DNA of 64,000 nucleotides from Hymenobacter nitidus (GTDB lineage: Bacteria; Bacteroidota; Bacteroidia; Cytophagales; Hymenobacteraceae), in the NCBI RefSeq assembly GCF_020447315.1, contig NZ_JAJADQ010000005.1:62001-126000 (forward strand), read 5' to 3'. Under the pieces are notes generated by a model. The model ran no database searches. It saw only the letters and a list, made by a program, of their open reading frames with translations, and had not been told where the DNA came from. Of this stretch, positions 49,838 through 57,771 are shown piece by piece. Position numbers and translations under genes: made by a program. Positions within the stretch are counted from its first letter, which is position 1; each line of letters starts with the position of its first letter.

Positions 49838-50281
49838 CTACAGAATGCGCGTCACGTCCAGCGTCGGCTGCCCGGCCACGGTGTCCGGCAGCTGGGTGCG
49901 GCCCAGCAGCTGGGCCAGAGGCTTAGGCAGCGTACCTATCAGCAGGGGCGCCACGGGCCGGGCCACAAGGTGGTAGCGGGTATCGGCGCGCTCGTGCAGG
50001 CGGGTTTTCTCGAACGAGAACAGGCCGCGCCGGGCGTAGCGGGCAAAGCTCTGGTAGCTGCCAGCTTCCTCGGTGCCATCTTCCCCGGTGGCAGCCTCGG
50101 CGGCCGTGGTGTCGGGCAGGGTCAGGAAGTACTGGTGCAGCTCCAGCAGCACCTCCTGGGAGGCCGCCACCGATTCGGGCAGGATGCCGCCGCCCGAGGC
50201 CACGTGCAGGATGTGGCCCTGGCTGTCGGTGGCAAACCAATCGATGTCGGCGTCTTCCTGGTCTAGTTCGTCGATGCGCAT
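49838..50281 (-). CDS. Hypothetical acidic protein, 147 aa
   Basis: ATG 50281 gives MRIDELDQEDADIDWFATDS. The sequence is acidic at the start, then contains GHILHVASGGGILPESVAAS and a conserved-looking RYHLVARPVAPLLIGTLPKP. No signal or membrane segment. I cannot name a family; the DxxWFAxDxxGxIxHFxS pattern near the start is seen in some Bacteroidota immunity-like proteins, but I cannot confirm this. The frame is open upstream, where coding character is poor. Confidence 0.65.
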   Translation of the reverse strand: MRIDELDQEDADIDWFATDSQGHILHVASGGGILPESVAASQEVLLELHQYFLTLPDTTAAEAATGEDGTEEAGSYQSFARYARRGLFSFEKTRLHERADTRYHLVARPVAPLLIGTLPKPLAQLLGRTQLPDTVAGQPTLDVTRIL

Positions 50282-50363
50282 GGGGTGGGCGTGGGAGTTG
50301 ATAGGAGGAGCAAAAGTAGCCCGAAAGTTTGGCCGCGCTATTGGCCTGGCCCTGACTGCTGCC

Positions 50364-50702
50364 TCAGGAAATCTGCACCACACCCTCAATATGGGTCATG
50401 GCCCACTGGTCGAGGCGGCGCAGGATGGGGCCCAGTTCGGTGCCTTTCGCGGAAAGCTGGTAGGTGACTTCGGGCGGGAAGCCGTTGTGCACGGTGCGCT
50501 CTACCAGGCCGGCCGTTTCCAGCTGCCGCAGCTGTTCCAGCAGCACTTTCTTGGATACCCGCGGAATGCCGCGCCATAGCTCGGTGAAGCGCCGCGGGCC
50601 GCCAAACAGGTGGAAGAGGATGATGGGCTTCCACTTGCCCGCCAGCAGACCCAGGGCCACGCGGGTGGCGCAGAATTCGACGTCGTGGTAGGTATGGCGC
50701 AT
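50364..50702 (-). CDS. HxlR-family winged-helix regulator
   Basis: 112 aa from ATG 50702 (MRHTYHDVEFCATRVALGLL). The HxlR motif is clear: LLAGKWKPIILFHLFGGPRR, FTELWRGIPRVSKKVLLEQL and AGLVERTVHNGFPPEVTYQL. Cys11 sits at the position used by thiol-sensing members such as YodB and HypR. It is divergent from the metallo-hydrolase at 50872, with a perfect 7-bp dyad in the 169-bp gap, which is the usual arrangement for a regulator and its target. Signal probably electrophile, oxidant or aldehyde stress (inference). Confidence 0.92.
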   Translation of the reverse strand: MRHTYHDVEFCATRVALGLLAGKWKPIILFHLFGGPRRFTELWRGIPRVSKKVLLEQLRQLETAGLVERTVHNGFPPEVTYQLSAKGTELGPILRRLDQWAMTHIEGVVQIS

Positions 50703-50737
50703 GGCAGGAAACGGAGGAGGAAACAAATAAGTGAACG

Positions 50738-50755
50738 GGTTACCAGCCGGTAACC
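50738..50755. promoter_or_regulatory. Putative HxlR operator (GGTTACC-N4-GGTAACC)
   Basis: A perfect inverted repeat with a four-base spacer, three bases upstream of the -33 element of the metallo-hydrolase promoter. Positioned to control both divergent genes. Confidence 0.65.
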
Positions 50756-50758
50756 TTC

Positions 50759-50789
50759 TTGGGCCGGGCCTGGGGACGGGGTACTTTTG
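50759..50789 (+). promoter_or_regulatory. Promoter of the metallo-hydrolase gene (TTG-N20-TACTTTTG)
   Basis: TTG at 50759-50761, a 20-base spacer and TACTTTTG at 50782-50789; expected start near 50796, leader ~75 bases before ATG 50872. Confidence 0.6.
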
Positions 50790-50871
50790 ACGGGTTCGGA
50801 GCGGGGTCATAACCGCATCCGCTTTGCCTGGGTTCAGGTAGTACCCGGCCACAACTTAACCCGCTTTTGCC

Positions 50872-51633
50872 ATGCAAGTTCAACTAATTCGCAATGCCAC
50901 GCTGCTGCTCAAGGTAGCGGGCAAAACCCTGCTCGTCGACCCGCTGCTGGCCCCGCGCTTCCAGTACGACCCCATCCCGCAGACGGCCAACACCGTGCGC
51001 AACCCGGTGGTAGAGCTGCCTTTTGCCGCCACCGAGCTGCCCGCCCTGGTAGCCTCCCTCGACGCGGTGCTGCTCACCCACACCCACCTCGACCACTGGG
51101 ACACGGTAGCCCAGCAACTGCTGCCCAAGCACCTGCCCATCCTCTGCCAGCCCGCCGACGTGGAAACCCTGCGCGCCGCCGGCTTCACCCAGGTGCTGCC
51201 CGTCGACCCCCAGCTGGAGTGGGAGGGAATCCGCTTTTCCCGCACCGGCGGCCAGCACGGCCTCGGCGAAATCGGGCGGCGTATGGGTACAGTGTCTGGC
51301 TTCGTGGTAGACGCCGACGGACAGCGCCTCTATATTGCCGGCGACACCATCTGGTGCGAGGAAGTACGCCAGGCCCTCGACCAGCACCACCCCACGACCA
51401 TCATAGTAAATGCCGGTGCAGCCCAGTTCCTGCAGGGCGGCGCTATCGTGATGACGGCCGCCGACGTGGCCCAGGTGGCACAACACGCCCCGCAGGCTAC
51501 CATCCACGCCGTGCACCTGGAAGCCGTGAATCACTGCGCCGAAGACCGCGCCACCACGAAAGCCTACCTCGCCGAGCAGGGCCTCTCTGCCCGCGTGCAC
51601 GTGCCCGCCGACGGCGAGTGGCTGCCCCTGTAA
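50872..51633 (+). CDS. Metallo-beta-lactamase-fold hydrolase
   Basis: 253 aa. LIRNATLLLKVAGKTLLVDP, AVLLTHTHLDHWD (metal site), LYIAGDTIWCEEVR and HLEAVNHCAEDRA mark a UlaG/YycJ-like or related MBL-fold enzyme. The THTHLDHWD motif matches HxHxDH. Control by the divergent HxlR-type regulator through the shared dyad suggests a detoxification or stress role, since HxlR targets are commonly quinone, aldehyde or thiol-stress enzymes. The substrate is unknown. No signal peptide. Confidence 0.9.
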   Translation: MQVQLIRNATLLLKVAGKTLLVDPLLAPRFQYDPIPQTANTVRNPVVELPFAATELPALVASLDAVLLTHTHLDHWDTVAQQLLPKHLPILCQPADVETLRAAGFTQVLPVDPQLEWEGIRFSRTGGQHGLGEIGRRMGTVSGFVVDADGQRLYIAGDTIWCEEVRQALDQHHPTTIIVNAGAAQFLQGGAIVMTAADVAQVAQHAPQATIHAVHLEAVNHCAEDRATTKAYLAEQGLSARVHVPADGEWLPL

Positions 51634-51649
51634 GGTGACCCTAAATACG

Positions 51650-51692
51650 CCAGCCCGTCATTTCAAGCTCCGCGAGGAACCTCGCGGGCTGG
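51650..51692 (+). terminator. Stem-loop after the metallo-hydrolase gene
   Basis: CCAGCCCG and CGGGCTGG pair around a loop that contains a second small hairpin (GCGAGG/CCTCGC), 16 bp after the stop, followed by TGTTGTTT. Confidence 0.55.
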
Positions 51693-51703
51693 TGTTGTTT
51701 ACT

Positions 51704-51817
51704 CTGTCATCCTGAACGGCGCGAAGCAAAGCGAAGGACCTTACCACGCCAGAACGATTATCGTTGATACGACTCGCTCTAACGTGATAAGGTCCTTCAC
51801 TGCGTTCAGGATGACAG
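51704..51817. repeat. Inverted TCATCCTGA-type repeat pair
   Basis: Left arm 51704-51743 (CTGTCATCCTGAACGGCGCG through AAGGACCTTA) and right arm 51788-51817 (TAAGGTCCTTCACTGCG through CAGGATGACAG) are inverted copies with a short insertion in the left arm. Related units lie at 18362 and 37399-37579. Confidence 0.7.
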
Positions 51818-51855
51818 ACGGTTTTGGTAATGCTTACCACTGCCGCCTCACCCGG

Positions 51856-52563
51856 CTACGCCGCCCCGTTGCCGCCCTTTTTAGCTTCTCCGTCGGGGCC
51901 GGGGGCGGCCAGGCGGTAGAGCTGCTGCTTGAGCGGCTCCGATACGAAAGCCACCTTGGCGGCCTTGCTCAGCTGCTGGCCGAAGTTGTAGGCCGCATTC
52001 TGGAGGCGCACGTAGTCGTCGGTGCCTTCGGTGTTGCTGCCTTTGCGCATTTCCTGCTCGGTATCGGCCTGGTCGAGGCTTTTGGCCAGCTGCTGCAGGG
52101 CCGCCAACTTTTCCTGGCTGAAGCCGTGCTTGGTCAGCTCGGCCTGGTCGCGGGTGGCGCTGCTGATGGCGCCGGGCAGCAGGGCGCGCATCTTATCGTG
52201 CTTCTGCCGGGCCTGGGCATACTGCTTTTTGCCGTACTGGTCGAGGCGGCCGGTGTTGCCGGGAAAGGCCTGCTCCACGTAGTAAAACAGGCTCTGCACC
52301 TGGGTGCGGGCCAGTTCCATGAGGGCCGTCACCGCCTGGGTGTCTTCTTTCAGGTCGGAGCGCAGGGCCGTGCCCGAGGGAGTAGTTTCGGCCGCTTCCA
52401 GGGCCGCGAGCCACTGCTGGCCGAAGGCGGCGGTAAAGGTGGGATTGAAGGCCGTGAACTTTGCCAGATCAGTAAGGTAATGCCCGTGCATGGTGCGCAT
52501 ATCCTGGCGCATCTTGCTGTCGGTGCTGAGGTACTGCCGCACCTCGGGCTTGTTTTTTTTCAT
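51856..52563 (-). CDS. Hypothetical helical protein, 235 aa
   Basis: ATG 52563 gives MKKNKPEVRQYLSTDSKMRQ; the 47-residue upstream extension is signal-like, but it begins at a weak position in repeat-like DNA. The protein is almost entirely helical and charged (Lys/Gln/Glu/Ala), with a conserved-looking LFYYVEQAFPGNTGRLDQYG and a Gly-rich charged end (GPDGEAKKGGNG). I do not recognise a family. Codon use is normal. It ends next to the inverted repeat at 51704-51817. Confidence 0.6.
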   Translation of the reverse strand: MKKNKPEVRQYLSTDSKMRQDMRTMHGHYLTDLAKFTAFNPTFTAAFGQQWLAALEAAETTPSGTALRSDLKEDTQAVTALMELARTQVQSLFYYVEQAFPGNTGRLDQYGKKQYAQARQKHDKMRALLPGAISSATRDQAELTKHGFSQEKLAALQQLAKSLDQADTEQEMRKGSNTEGTDDYVRLQNAAYNFGQQLSKAAKVAFVSEPLKQQLYRLAAPGPDGEAKKGGNGAA

Positions 52564-52710
52564 ACGGATAGAAGGGTAGGGATGAATACTATCCGTAACA
52601 TTAGCCAAAGCCGGCTGCGCTGGCAATAGACTAATAGCCAGTGCAGTACGCAAAGGCATATTGCCGCTATAAACGGGAAGTACAGCGGTACAAACGCCCG
52701 TCACGCTGGC

Positions 52711-52920
52711 GTGAATGATCTTCTAAGCGCCGTGAATGATGTTCTAAGTCGCGTGTACAGGGTGCTAAGAGGCGTGAACAATCTTCTAAGCGGTGTGAAC
52801 GAGGTTCTAAGCCCCGTGAACGACCTTCTAAGGCCCGTGCAGCATCTTCTAAGCGCCATGAATGACCTTCTAAGCGGTGTGAAGGAGCTTCTAAGCGGTG
52901 TGAAGGAGCTTCTAAGCAGC
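52711..52920. repeat. Ten tandem 21-bp units
   Basis: Ten in-frame units of consensus GTGAAnGAnCTTCTAAGCGGn start at 52711 and recur every 21 bp to 52920. CTA at positions 13-15 is invariant, AG is always next, and only the flanking bases vary. No stop codon appears in the plus-strand frame (each unit reads Val-Asn-Asp-Leu-Leu-Ser-x) or in one minus frame. There is no spacer sequence, so it is not a CRISPR array. It could be a coding leucine heptad or a non-coding minisatellite. Confidence 0.8.
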
Positions 52921-52983
52921 GGGAGTGGCCGCCGAAGCGGCGGGGGTGAGAGGAGAAACGAAACCGGTCCGCTGGCCTGCTTC

Positions 52984-53132
52984 GCAGTCGCTCGGCTATG
53001 CCGAGTGACCACTACGCTTTGAGCAGCTCTGCTGCGAATCAGGCCGTGCCATTAGCATCGGTATATGGCCTGGGACGCTCGCGGCAAAGCCGCTCCGGCG
53101 TAGTGGTCACTCGGCACAGCCGAGCGACTGCC
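52984..53132. repeat. Palindromic ~150-bp element, copy B
   Basis: Left end (about 52985-53017) begins CAGTCGCTCGGCTATGCCG; the right end (about 53098-53130) is its inverse (CGGCACAGCCGAGCGACTG) with about one mismatch over 33 bp. The interior keeps GAGCAGCTCTGCTGCGAAT and GCTCGCGGCAAAGCCGCTC, both shared with copy A at 20573-20719. The centre between them differs. No gene is inside. It follows the 21-bp repeats, and the next minus-strand ORF ends within its right arm. Confidence 0.85.
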
Positions 53133-53307
53133 GGGGCCCCTCAATTACTTTGGCCTTTTCTGTAAGGGTGACATTAGGCGTAAGAGCACGAGCTGACAAC
53201 AGTAAGAAACCAAGCAGGCAAACAACGCCTATACTTGGTGCCCCGTGGATCAATAGCTCTTTGATAGCCACCAAAGCAAATAAAGGGAGAAGAATCAACA
53301 GAATCAA
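53107..53307 (-). CDS. Possible small membrane protein, 66 aa
   Basis: An open frame starting at TTG 53307 (MILLILLPLFALVAIKELLI) with two hydrophobic segments (about 2-16 and 23-42). No ATG is available between the upstream stop and this TTG. The last ~10 residues are encoded by the right arm of palindromic element copy B. The DNA is AT-richer than the core genes. It could be a real small membrane protein truncated or extended by insertion of the element, or non-coding. Confidence 0.4.
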   Translation of the reverse strand: MILLILLPLFALVAIKELLIHGAPSIGVVCLLGFLLLSARALTPNVTLTEKAKVIEGPRQSLGCAE

Positions 53308-53451
53308 CCACCTTTTTAGTCTAGACGAGTGAAAACCTAATTAGGTATTCCGCATAGTAAAAGGTATGTGCCAACCAATCTATATTTCCTGCTGAGCTAT
53401 TTTGGTGCAGTGTATAAAGGCAATTTTTCCTGACTGTTTTTAATTAGCGTT

Positions 53452-53817
53452 TCACTGCCCGAGAGGTTGATTATAAACAGGATTGTCGGGTACATATTCG
53501 ATAAGTATTGTGTCGCCAATATGTAGGCTAGGTCTGCGTGAATCGCCCTGATAAATATTGCCGTTTAAAGTAAATTGGTACGAATACGAAAACTCATGGC
53601 TCACAGGGCTATTGCCAAAAAAGTTCTTTTGGTTAATGATTACTGCTTTGGTTGAAACGGTTTTCTTGCTTAGCGCACGAGACCTGACAGCGCCTTGAAT
53701 ACAGGTGTAAAGGAAATAGCCTGGGATAATTGTTATATATATTAACCTTAGCCAAAACGCAAAGTTGAAGCGATGCTTCAACGGTGTTGATTTATTCTTT
53801 CTGCCCTGCCTTGCCAT
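53452..53817 (-). CDS. DUF3592-like membrane protein, 121 aa
   Basis: ATG 53817 (MARQGRKNKSTPLKHRFNF). A basic start is followed by one membrane segment (about 21-41: FWLRLIYITIIPGYFLYTCI) and an extracytoplasmic beta-rich domain (SYSYQFTLNGNIYQGDS, GDTILIEYVPDNP) that recalls DUF3592-type proteins. The clearly lower GC content and the adjacent repeats mark it as part of an accessory patch. Its function is unknown. It lies just beyond the mutB terminator on the same strand. Confidence 0.65.
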   Translation of the reverse strand: MARQGRKNKSTPLKHRFNFAFWLRLIYITIIPGYFLYTCIQGAVRSRALSKKTVSTKAVIINQKNFFGNSPVSHEFSYSYQFTLNGNIYQGDSRRPSLHIGDTILIEYVPDNPVYNQPLGQ

Positions 53818-53851
53818 TATTATACATCGACTGATAAATTAAGCCGCATTC

Positions 53852-53900
53852 AACAAAAGCCCGTCATGCTGCGACAAGCTCAGCATGACGGGCTTTTGTT
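53852..53900. terminator. Perfect 20-bp stem-loop terminator after mutB
   Basis: AACAAAAGCCCGTCATGCTG and its complete complement around a nine-base loop, beginning 6 bp beyond the mutB stop (minus strand). The A and T runs at the two ends allow termination in both directions. CCCGTCATGCTG also resembles the TCATCCTGA repeats. Confidence 0.9.
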
Positions 53901-53906
53901 ACCAAG

Positions 53907-56042
53907 TCAGCCCTCAAGCTTCCTTAAAATCTCCTGCGCGGCCACGGCAATGACCGTTCCCGGGCCATACACGCCGACTACGCCGGCTTGGTAGAGGAAG
54001 TCGTAGTCCTGGGCGGGGATGACGCCGCCGGCAATGACGAGGATGTCTTCGCGGCCGAGCTGCCGCAGCTCCTGAATCAGCTGGGGAATCAGGGTTTTGT
54101 GGCCGGCGGCGAGGCTGCTCACGCCCACCACGTGCACGTCGTTTTCGGTGGCCTGGCGGGCTACTTCGCCGGGCGTCTGGAACAGGGGCGCGATGTCCAC
54201 GTCGAAACCCACATCGGCAAAGGAGGTGGCAATGATCTTGGAGCCCCGGTCGTGGCCGTCCTGGCCCATTTTAGCCACCATCATGCGGGGGCGGCGGCCT
54301 TCGGCAGTGGCAAAGGCATCGGCGGCGGCCCGGGCTTTGGCAAACTCCTCGTCGTAGTTCATCTCGGCGGAATACACGCCCGAAATAGCCCGGATAGTGG
54401 CCTGGTGGCGGCCGTACACGGCTTCGAGGGCATCGGAAATCTCACCTAGGGTAGCGCGCAGGCGGGCGGCGTTTACGGCCAGCTCCAGCAGGTTTCCTTG
54501 GCCGCTACGGGCTGCGTCGGTCAGGGCCTGCAGAGCGGCTTTCACCGCGTCGTTGTCGCGCTCGGCTTTGATTGTGGTGAGGCGGGCAATCTGGGACTCG
54601 CGCACGGCGGCGTTGTCGATGTCGAGCACGTCGATCTGCTGCTCGTTGTCGAACTGCCGGTCGGTGAGGCGGTACTTGTTCACGCCTACCACCGTTTCCT
54701 TGCCCGAGTCGATGCGGGCCTGCTTGCGGGCCGAGGCTTCCTCGATGCGCATCTTGGGCAGGCCGGTTTCAATGGCCTTGGCCATGCCGCCCAGGCTTTC
54801 CACTTCCTGAATGAGGGCCCATGCTTTGTCGGCCAGCTCGTGGGTCAGGGTTTCCACGTAGTAGGAGCCGCCCCAGGGGTCCACGACGCGGGTAATGTCG
54901 GTTTCGTGCTGGAGGTAGAGCTGGGTGTTGCGGGCAATACGGGCCGAGAAGTCGGTGGGCAGGGCAATGGCCTCGTCGAGGGCGTTGGTGTGCAGGCTCT
55001 GGGTGCCGCCCAGGGCCGCGGCCAGGGCTTCCACGGCGGTGCGGGCCACGTTGTTGAAGGGGTCCTGCTCGGTGAGCGAGTAGCCCGAAGTCTGGCAGTG
55101 GGTGCGCAGGGCGAGGCTTTTCGGGTTCTGGGGGTTGAACTGCTTCATGAGCTTGGCCCAGAGCAGGCGGCCGGCGCGCAGCTTGGCAATTTCCATGAAG
55201 TGGTTCATGCCAATGGCCCAGAAAAAGGACAGGCGGGGCGCAAACTGGTCTACGTCCATGCCCACGGCCAGGCCGGCGCGCACGTACTCCAGGCCGTCGG
55301 CCAGGGTGTAGGCCAGCTCAATATCGGCGGTGGCCCCGGCTTCCTGCATATGGTAGCCCGAGATGCTGATAGAGTTGAACTTGGGCATGTTCTTGGCCGT
55401 GTAGGCGAAGATATCCGCAATGATGCGCATGCTCGGCGTGGGCGGGTAGATATAGGTGTTGCGCACCATGAACTCCTTTAGAATGTCGTTCTGAATGGTG
55501 CCCGCCAGCTTCTCGGGGCTCACGCCCTGCTCCTCGGCGGCGGTGATATAAAAGGCCATAATCGGCAGCACCGCCCCATTCATGGTCATCGATACCGACA
55601 TCTGGTCCAGCGGAATCTGGTCGAACAAGATCTTCATGTCCTCCACCGAGTCGATGGCCACGCCGGCCTTGCCCACGTCGCCTTCCACGCGGGGGTGGTC
55701 GGAGTCGTAGCCGCGGTGGGTGGCCAGGTCGAAGGCTACCGAGAGGCCCTTTTGCCCGCCGGCCAGGTTGCGGCGGTAGAAGGCGTTGCTTTCCTCGGCC
55801 GTGCTAAAGCCCGCGTACTGCCGGATGGTCCAGGGATTCTGCACGTACATCGTGGCGTAGGGGCCGCGCAGGTAGGGCGCGGTGCCGGCCCCGAAGCCCA
55901 GGTGGTCGAGGCCGGCCACGTCGTCGGGCGAGTAGTGGCTCTTTACCGGGATGCCCTCGGGCGTGGTCGTGGCTTCCGTGGCGGGCACGGCGGCGGGCAG
56001 GGGAGCGGCGTCGTAGGGAATATGGGCGAAGTCGGGTTTCAT
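53907..56042 (-). CDS. mutB: Methylmalonyl-CoA mutase, large (alpha) subunit
   Basis: 711 aa from ATG 56042 ([20 protein letters not shown]); the 70-residue upstream extension looks non-coding. It interconverts methylmalonyl-CoA and succinyl-CoA with adenosylcobalamin. The catalytic TIM barrel spans ~60-560 ([47 protein letters not shown]), and the B12 domain at the end has [15 protein letters not shown] (cobalamin-ligating His near 596) and [15 protein letters not shown]. The paired mutA is not adjacent; a barrel gene on the other strand lies between them. Confidence 0.97.
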   Translation of the reverse strand: MKPDFAHIPYDAAPLPAAVPATEATTTPEGIPVKSHYSPDDVAGLDHLGFGAGTAPYLRGPYATMYVQNPWTIRQYAGFSTAEESNAFYRRNLAGGQKGLSVAFDLATHRGYDSDHPRVEGDVGKAGVAIDSVEDMKILFDQIPLDQMSVSMTMNGAVLPIMAFYITAAEEQGVSPEKLAGTIQNDILKEFMVRNTYIYPPTPSMRIIADIFAYTAKNMPKFNSISISGYHMQEAGATADIELAYTLADGLEYVRAGLAVGMDVDQFAPRLSFFWAIGMNHFMEIAKLRAGRLLWAKLMKQFNPQNPKSLALRTHCQTSGYSLTEQDPFNNVARTAVEALAAALGGTQSLHTNALDEAIALPTDFSARIARNTQLYLQHETDITRVVDPWGGSYYVETLTHELADKAWALIQEVESLGGMAKAIETGLPKMRIEEASARKQARIDSGKETVVGVNKYRLTDRQFDNEQQIDVLDIDNAAVRESQIARLTTIKAERDNDAVKAALQALTDAARSGQGNLLELAVNAARLRATLGEISDALEAVYGRHQATIRAISGVYSAEMNYDEEFAKARAAADAFATAEGRRPRMMVAKMGQDGHDRGSKIIATSFADVGFDVDIAPLFQTPGEVARQATENDVHVVGVSSLAAGHKTLIPQLIQELRQLGREDILVIAGGVIPAQDYDFLYQAGVVGVYGPGTVIAVAAQEILRKLEG

Positions 56043-56372
56043 CGGGCAGGCAGGAAAGCAGATGGTCGGAAGCGAAAGTGGCAGGAAAGATACTGGGTTT
56101 AGCCCGAAAGCAGGGCCGGCGCGGTGGTGGCTGGGCCCTCGAACGTGGGCATTGGCAATAACTCCAGGCGGGGCAACGTAAGCCTGCTGCGGAGCCACAA
56201 GCGGAGCCGGTAGGCGAACTGCGGCTTTGCACTGGCTACTCCGGTTAAACACCCCGACGGGAGGTGCCTAAGTTGCTTAGGCCAAGGAGCTGCCGCGCTT
56301 GAAACACGGGCAAAAGCGCAGAAAGTCAGAGAATAATATTTCCAACAATATTAGTATTCTACTGTAGTTGCC
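56043..56372. other. Gap upstream of mutB
   Basis: The DNA between mutB and the barrel gene at 56419 is GC-rich near mutB, with the open frame of mutB extending to 56252 without coding signs, and AT-rich from 56290. I see no other gene. The mutB promoter should be in this gap, but I found no good minus-strand match. Confidence 0.4.
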
Positions 56373-56380
56373 TAGCTTTG
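56373..56380 (+). promoter_or_regulatory. Putative -7 element of the barrel gene (TAGCTTTG)
   Basis: A perfect TAnnTTTG match 39 bp upstream of ATG 56419, in AT-rich DNA. The same -7 sequence precedes the paralogue at 59727. Confidence 0.5.
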
Positions 56381-56418
56381 AGCCCGCAAATTATCTATCA
56401 CCACTTTTTATCGATTCG

Positions 56419-57684
56419 ATGAATAAAAAGTTACTCTCGCTGCTGGTTAGCAGCCTGTCTCTCTACGGTACTACCACTCTTCTGGCCCCTGCTTCGGCCC
56501 AGGCCCAGAGCGGCCCGCAAAAAGGCTACGTCGTGCTGCCGGCCGGCGACACGCTCCGCGGCACGGTCGTGCTGGGCCGGGCCAGCCGCAATGCCCTGAC
56601 CTGTGAGTTTCAGGCCGCTGACCAATTCGCTGCCACGCAGTACCAGCCCACGGAGCTGCGCGGCTACGGCACCGACATGCTGACCTACGAAAGCCAGACA
56701 GTGCCGCGTATTGCCGACTCGGTGGGCGTGGCGACCATGCCCGTCTTTCTGGAAACGATTACCCGCGGCCCGCTGACGCTGTACGCCCTAAGCTCTGATG
56801 GTAAGGAACGCTACTTTCTGGGCGGCTACCGCCCGGGCAAGCTGGTGGAGCTACTGCAGCGCCAGAAGCAGATACAGCAGAACGGCAGGAATTATCTGGT
56901 GAAGCAGCCGCTCTACCAGGACACGCTGGCCCGCGCCTTCCAGAGCTGCCCCGATCAGGCCAAGCGCGTGACACAATACAGCTTCCAGGCCCAACAACTG
57001 GAAAAAGCTGTTCGGAGCTATAACACCTGTGCCGCGCCCGAGTTGGTCGCGAAGCAAAGCGCCCACCGGGGCAATTTCGGCTTCGGCGTTCTGGTCGGCA
57101 GGAGCGTTTCGGATATGCTTGCTATGGGTAGAAACGATGGCAGCGATGCCCAAAACCGCTCGTACGACGGAGATAGTTACTTCACTGTCGGATTGAGTAT
57201 CGCCTTTACACCGGGCTATAAAGGCGCGCCCTTTACGGTGCATTCTGGTGTGCTCTACGAGCGGAACCGGTCCTTCGAGGAGAAAGCCGTGCCCGCGCTG
57301 ATGGGCGGGGAAAATGTGAAACTCAAACTGAGCTACGTGGTGATACCAGCTATGCTGCGCTACAGCATCGGGCATGGCCGGTTGCGGCCCTATGCCGAAG
57401 CTGGCGGATCGGCACGTTTGCTGGCTGGGGTCAGCGAGGATGAAGTGTACTTCACCAGCTCAGATGACAAAGTATATCCACAGTTCACCTATTCCTTGTT
57501 GGGTGGACAAAAAACCTTTGCCTTTGGTCTGGGCGCCGGGGCTGGCCTGGAGCTGCGTTTGCCTAACGGGCAGCAGCTTTCCTTGGGGCTGCGTGCGGAA
57601 AAGACAAGTGGCCCATCCCTCTTGTATGGTGGCTCAACCTTTACAAATGTAAATGCTCTGCTGGGCTACACCTTCTCTAAGTAG
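56419..57684 (+). CDS. Outer-membrane beta-barrel protein, paralogue 1 of 3
   Basis: 421 aa; signal peptide MNKKLLSLLVSSLSLYGTTT with Ala-rich end (ASAQAQ). The N-terminal domain (about 35-150) has the motif GYVVLPAGDTLRGTV and the stretch EFQAADQFAATQYQPTELRG; two cysteines about 30 residues apart follow (SCPDQAKR to NTCAAPEL). The C-terminal ~190 residues are alternating barrel strands ending LGYTFSK, typical of outer-membrane beta-barrel domain proteins. The same plan occurs at 59727 and 61079. It separates mutB from mutA on the opposite strand, suggesting insertion. Confidence 0.85.
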   Translation: MNKKLLSLLVSSLSLYGTTTLLAPASAQAQSGPQKGYVVLPAGDTLRGTVVLGRASRNALTCEFQAADQFAATQYQPTELRGYGTDMLTYESQTVPRIADSVGVATMPVFLETITRGPLTLYALSSDGKERYFLGGYRPGKLVELLQRQKQIQQNGRNYLVKQPLYQDTLARAFQSCPDQAKRVTQYSFQAQQLEKAVRSYNTCAAPELVAKQSAHRGNFGFGVLVGRSVSDMLAMGRNDGSDAQNRSYDGDSYFTVGLSIAFTPGYKGAPFTVHSGVLYERNRSFEEKAVPALMGGENVKLKLSYVVIPAMLRYSIGHGRLRPYAEAGGSARLLAGVSEDEVYFTSSDDKVYPQFTYSLLGGQKTFAFGLGAGAGLELRLPNGQQLSLGLRAEKTSGPSLLYGGSTFTNVNALLGYTFSK

Positions 57685-57700
57685 CGCATACGCCCAAACA

Positions 57701-57749
57701 AAGCGTCCCCGGTATCAGCCTCACAAAGGGCTTGGTACCGGGGACGCTT
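57701..57749. terminator. Bidirectional stem-loop terminator
   Basis: AAGCGTCCCCGGTA and its perfect complement, with a 21-base loop that holds a second short pairing (AGCCT/GGGCT region). Between the convergent barrel gene and mutA. Confidence 0.75.
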
Positions 57750-57771
57750 CGGTTAAAGGCAAACCAGCCGG

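Noticed and set aside
50787..51638. 283-aa frame overlapping the metallo-hydrolase gene in another plus frame
   Set aside because: Arg/Pro/Ala-rich low-complexity product; the other frame carries the THTHLDHWD metal motif.
52711..52920. CRISPR array
   Set aside because: The repeats are contiguous 21-bp units with no unique spacers and no cas genes in the window.
52711..53022. 103-aa coding gene made of the heptad repeats
   Set aside because: No clear start or ribosome-binding context upstream, and the frame runs into the palindromic element; kept as a repeat and a finding, not as a gene.
53907..56252. Longer mutB start at 56252
   Set aside because: The extra 70 residues are low-complexity and unlike any mutase N-terminus; ATG 56042 begins next to the family start.
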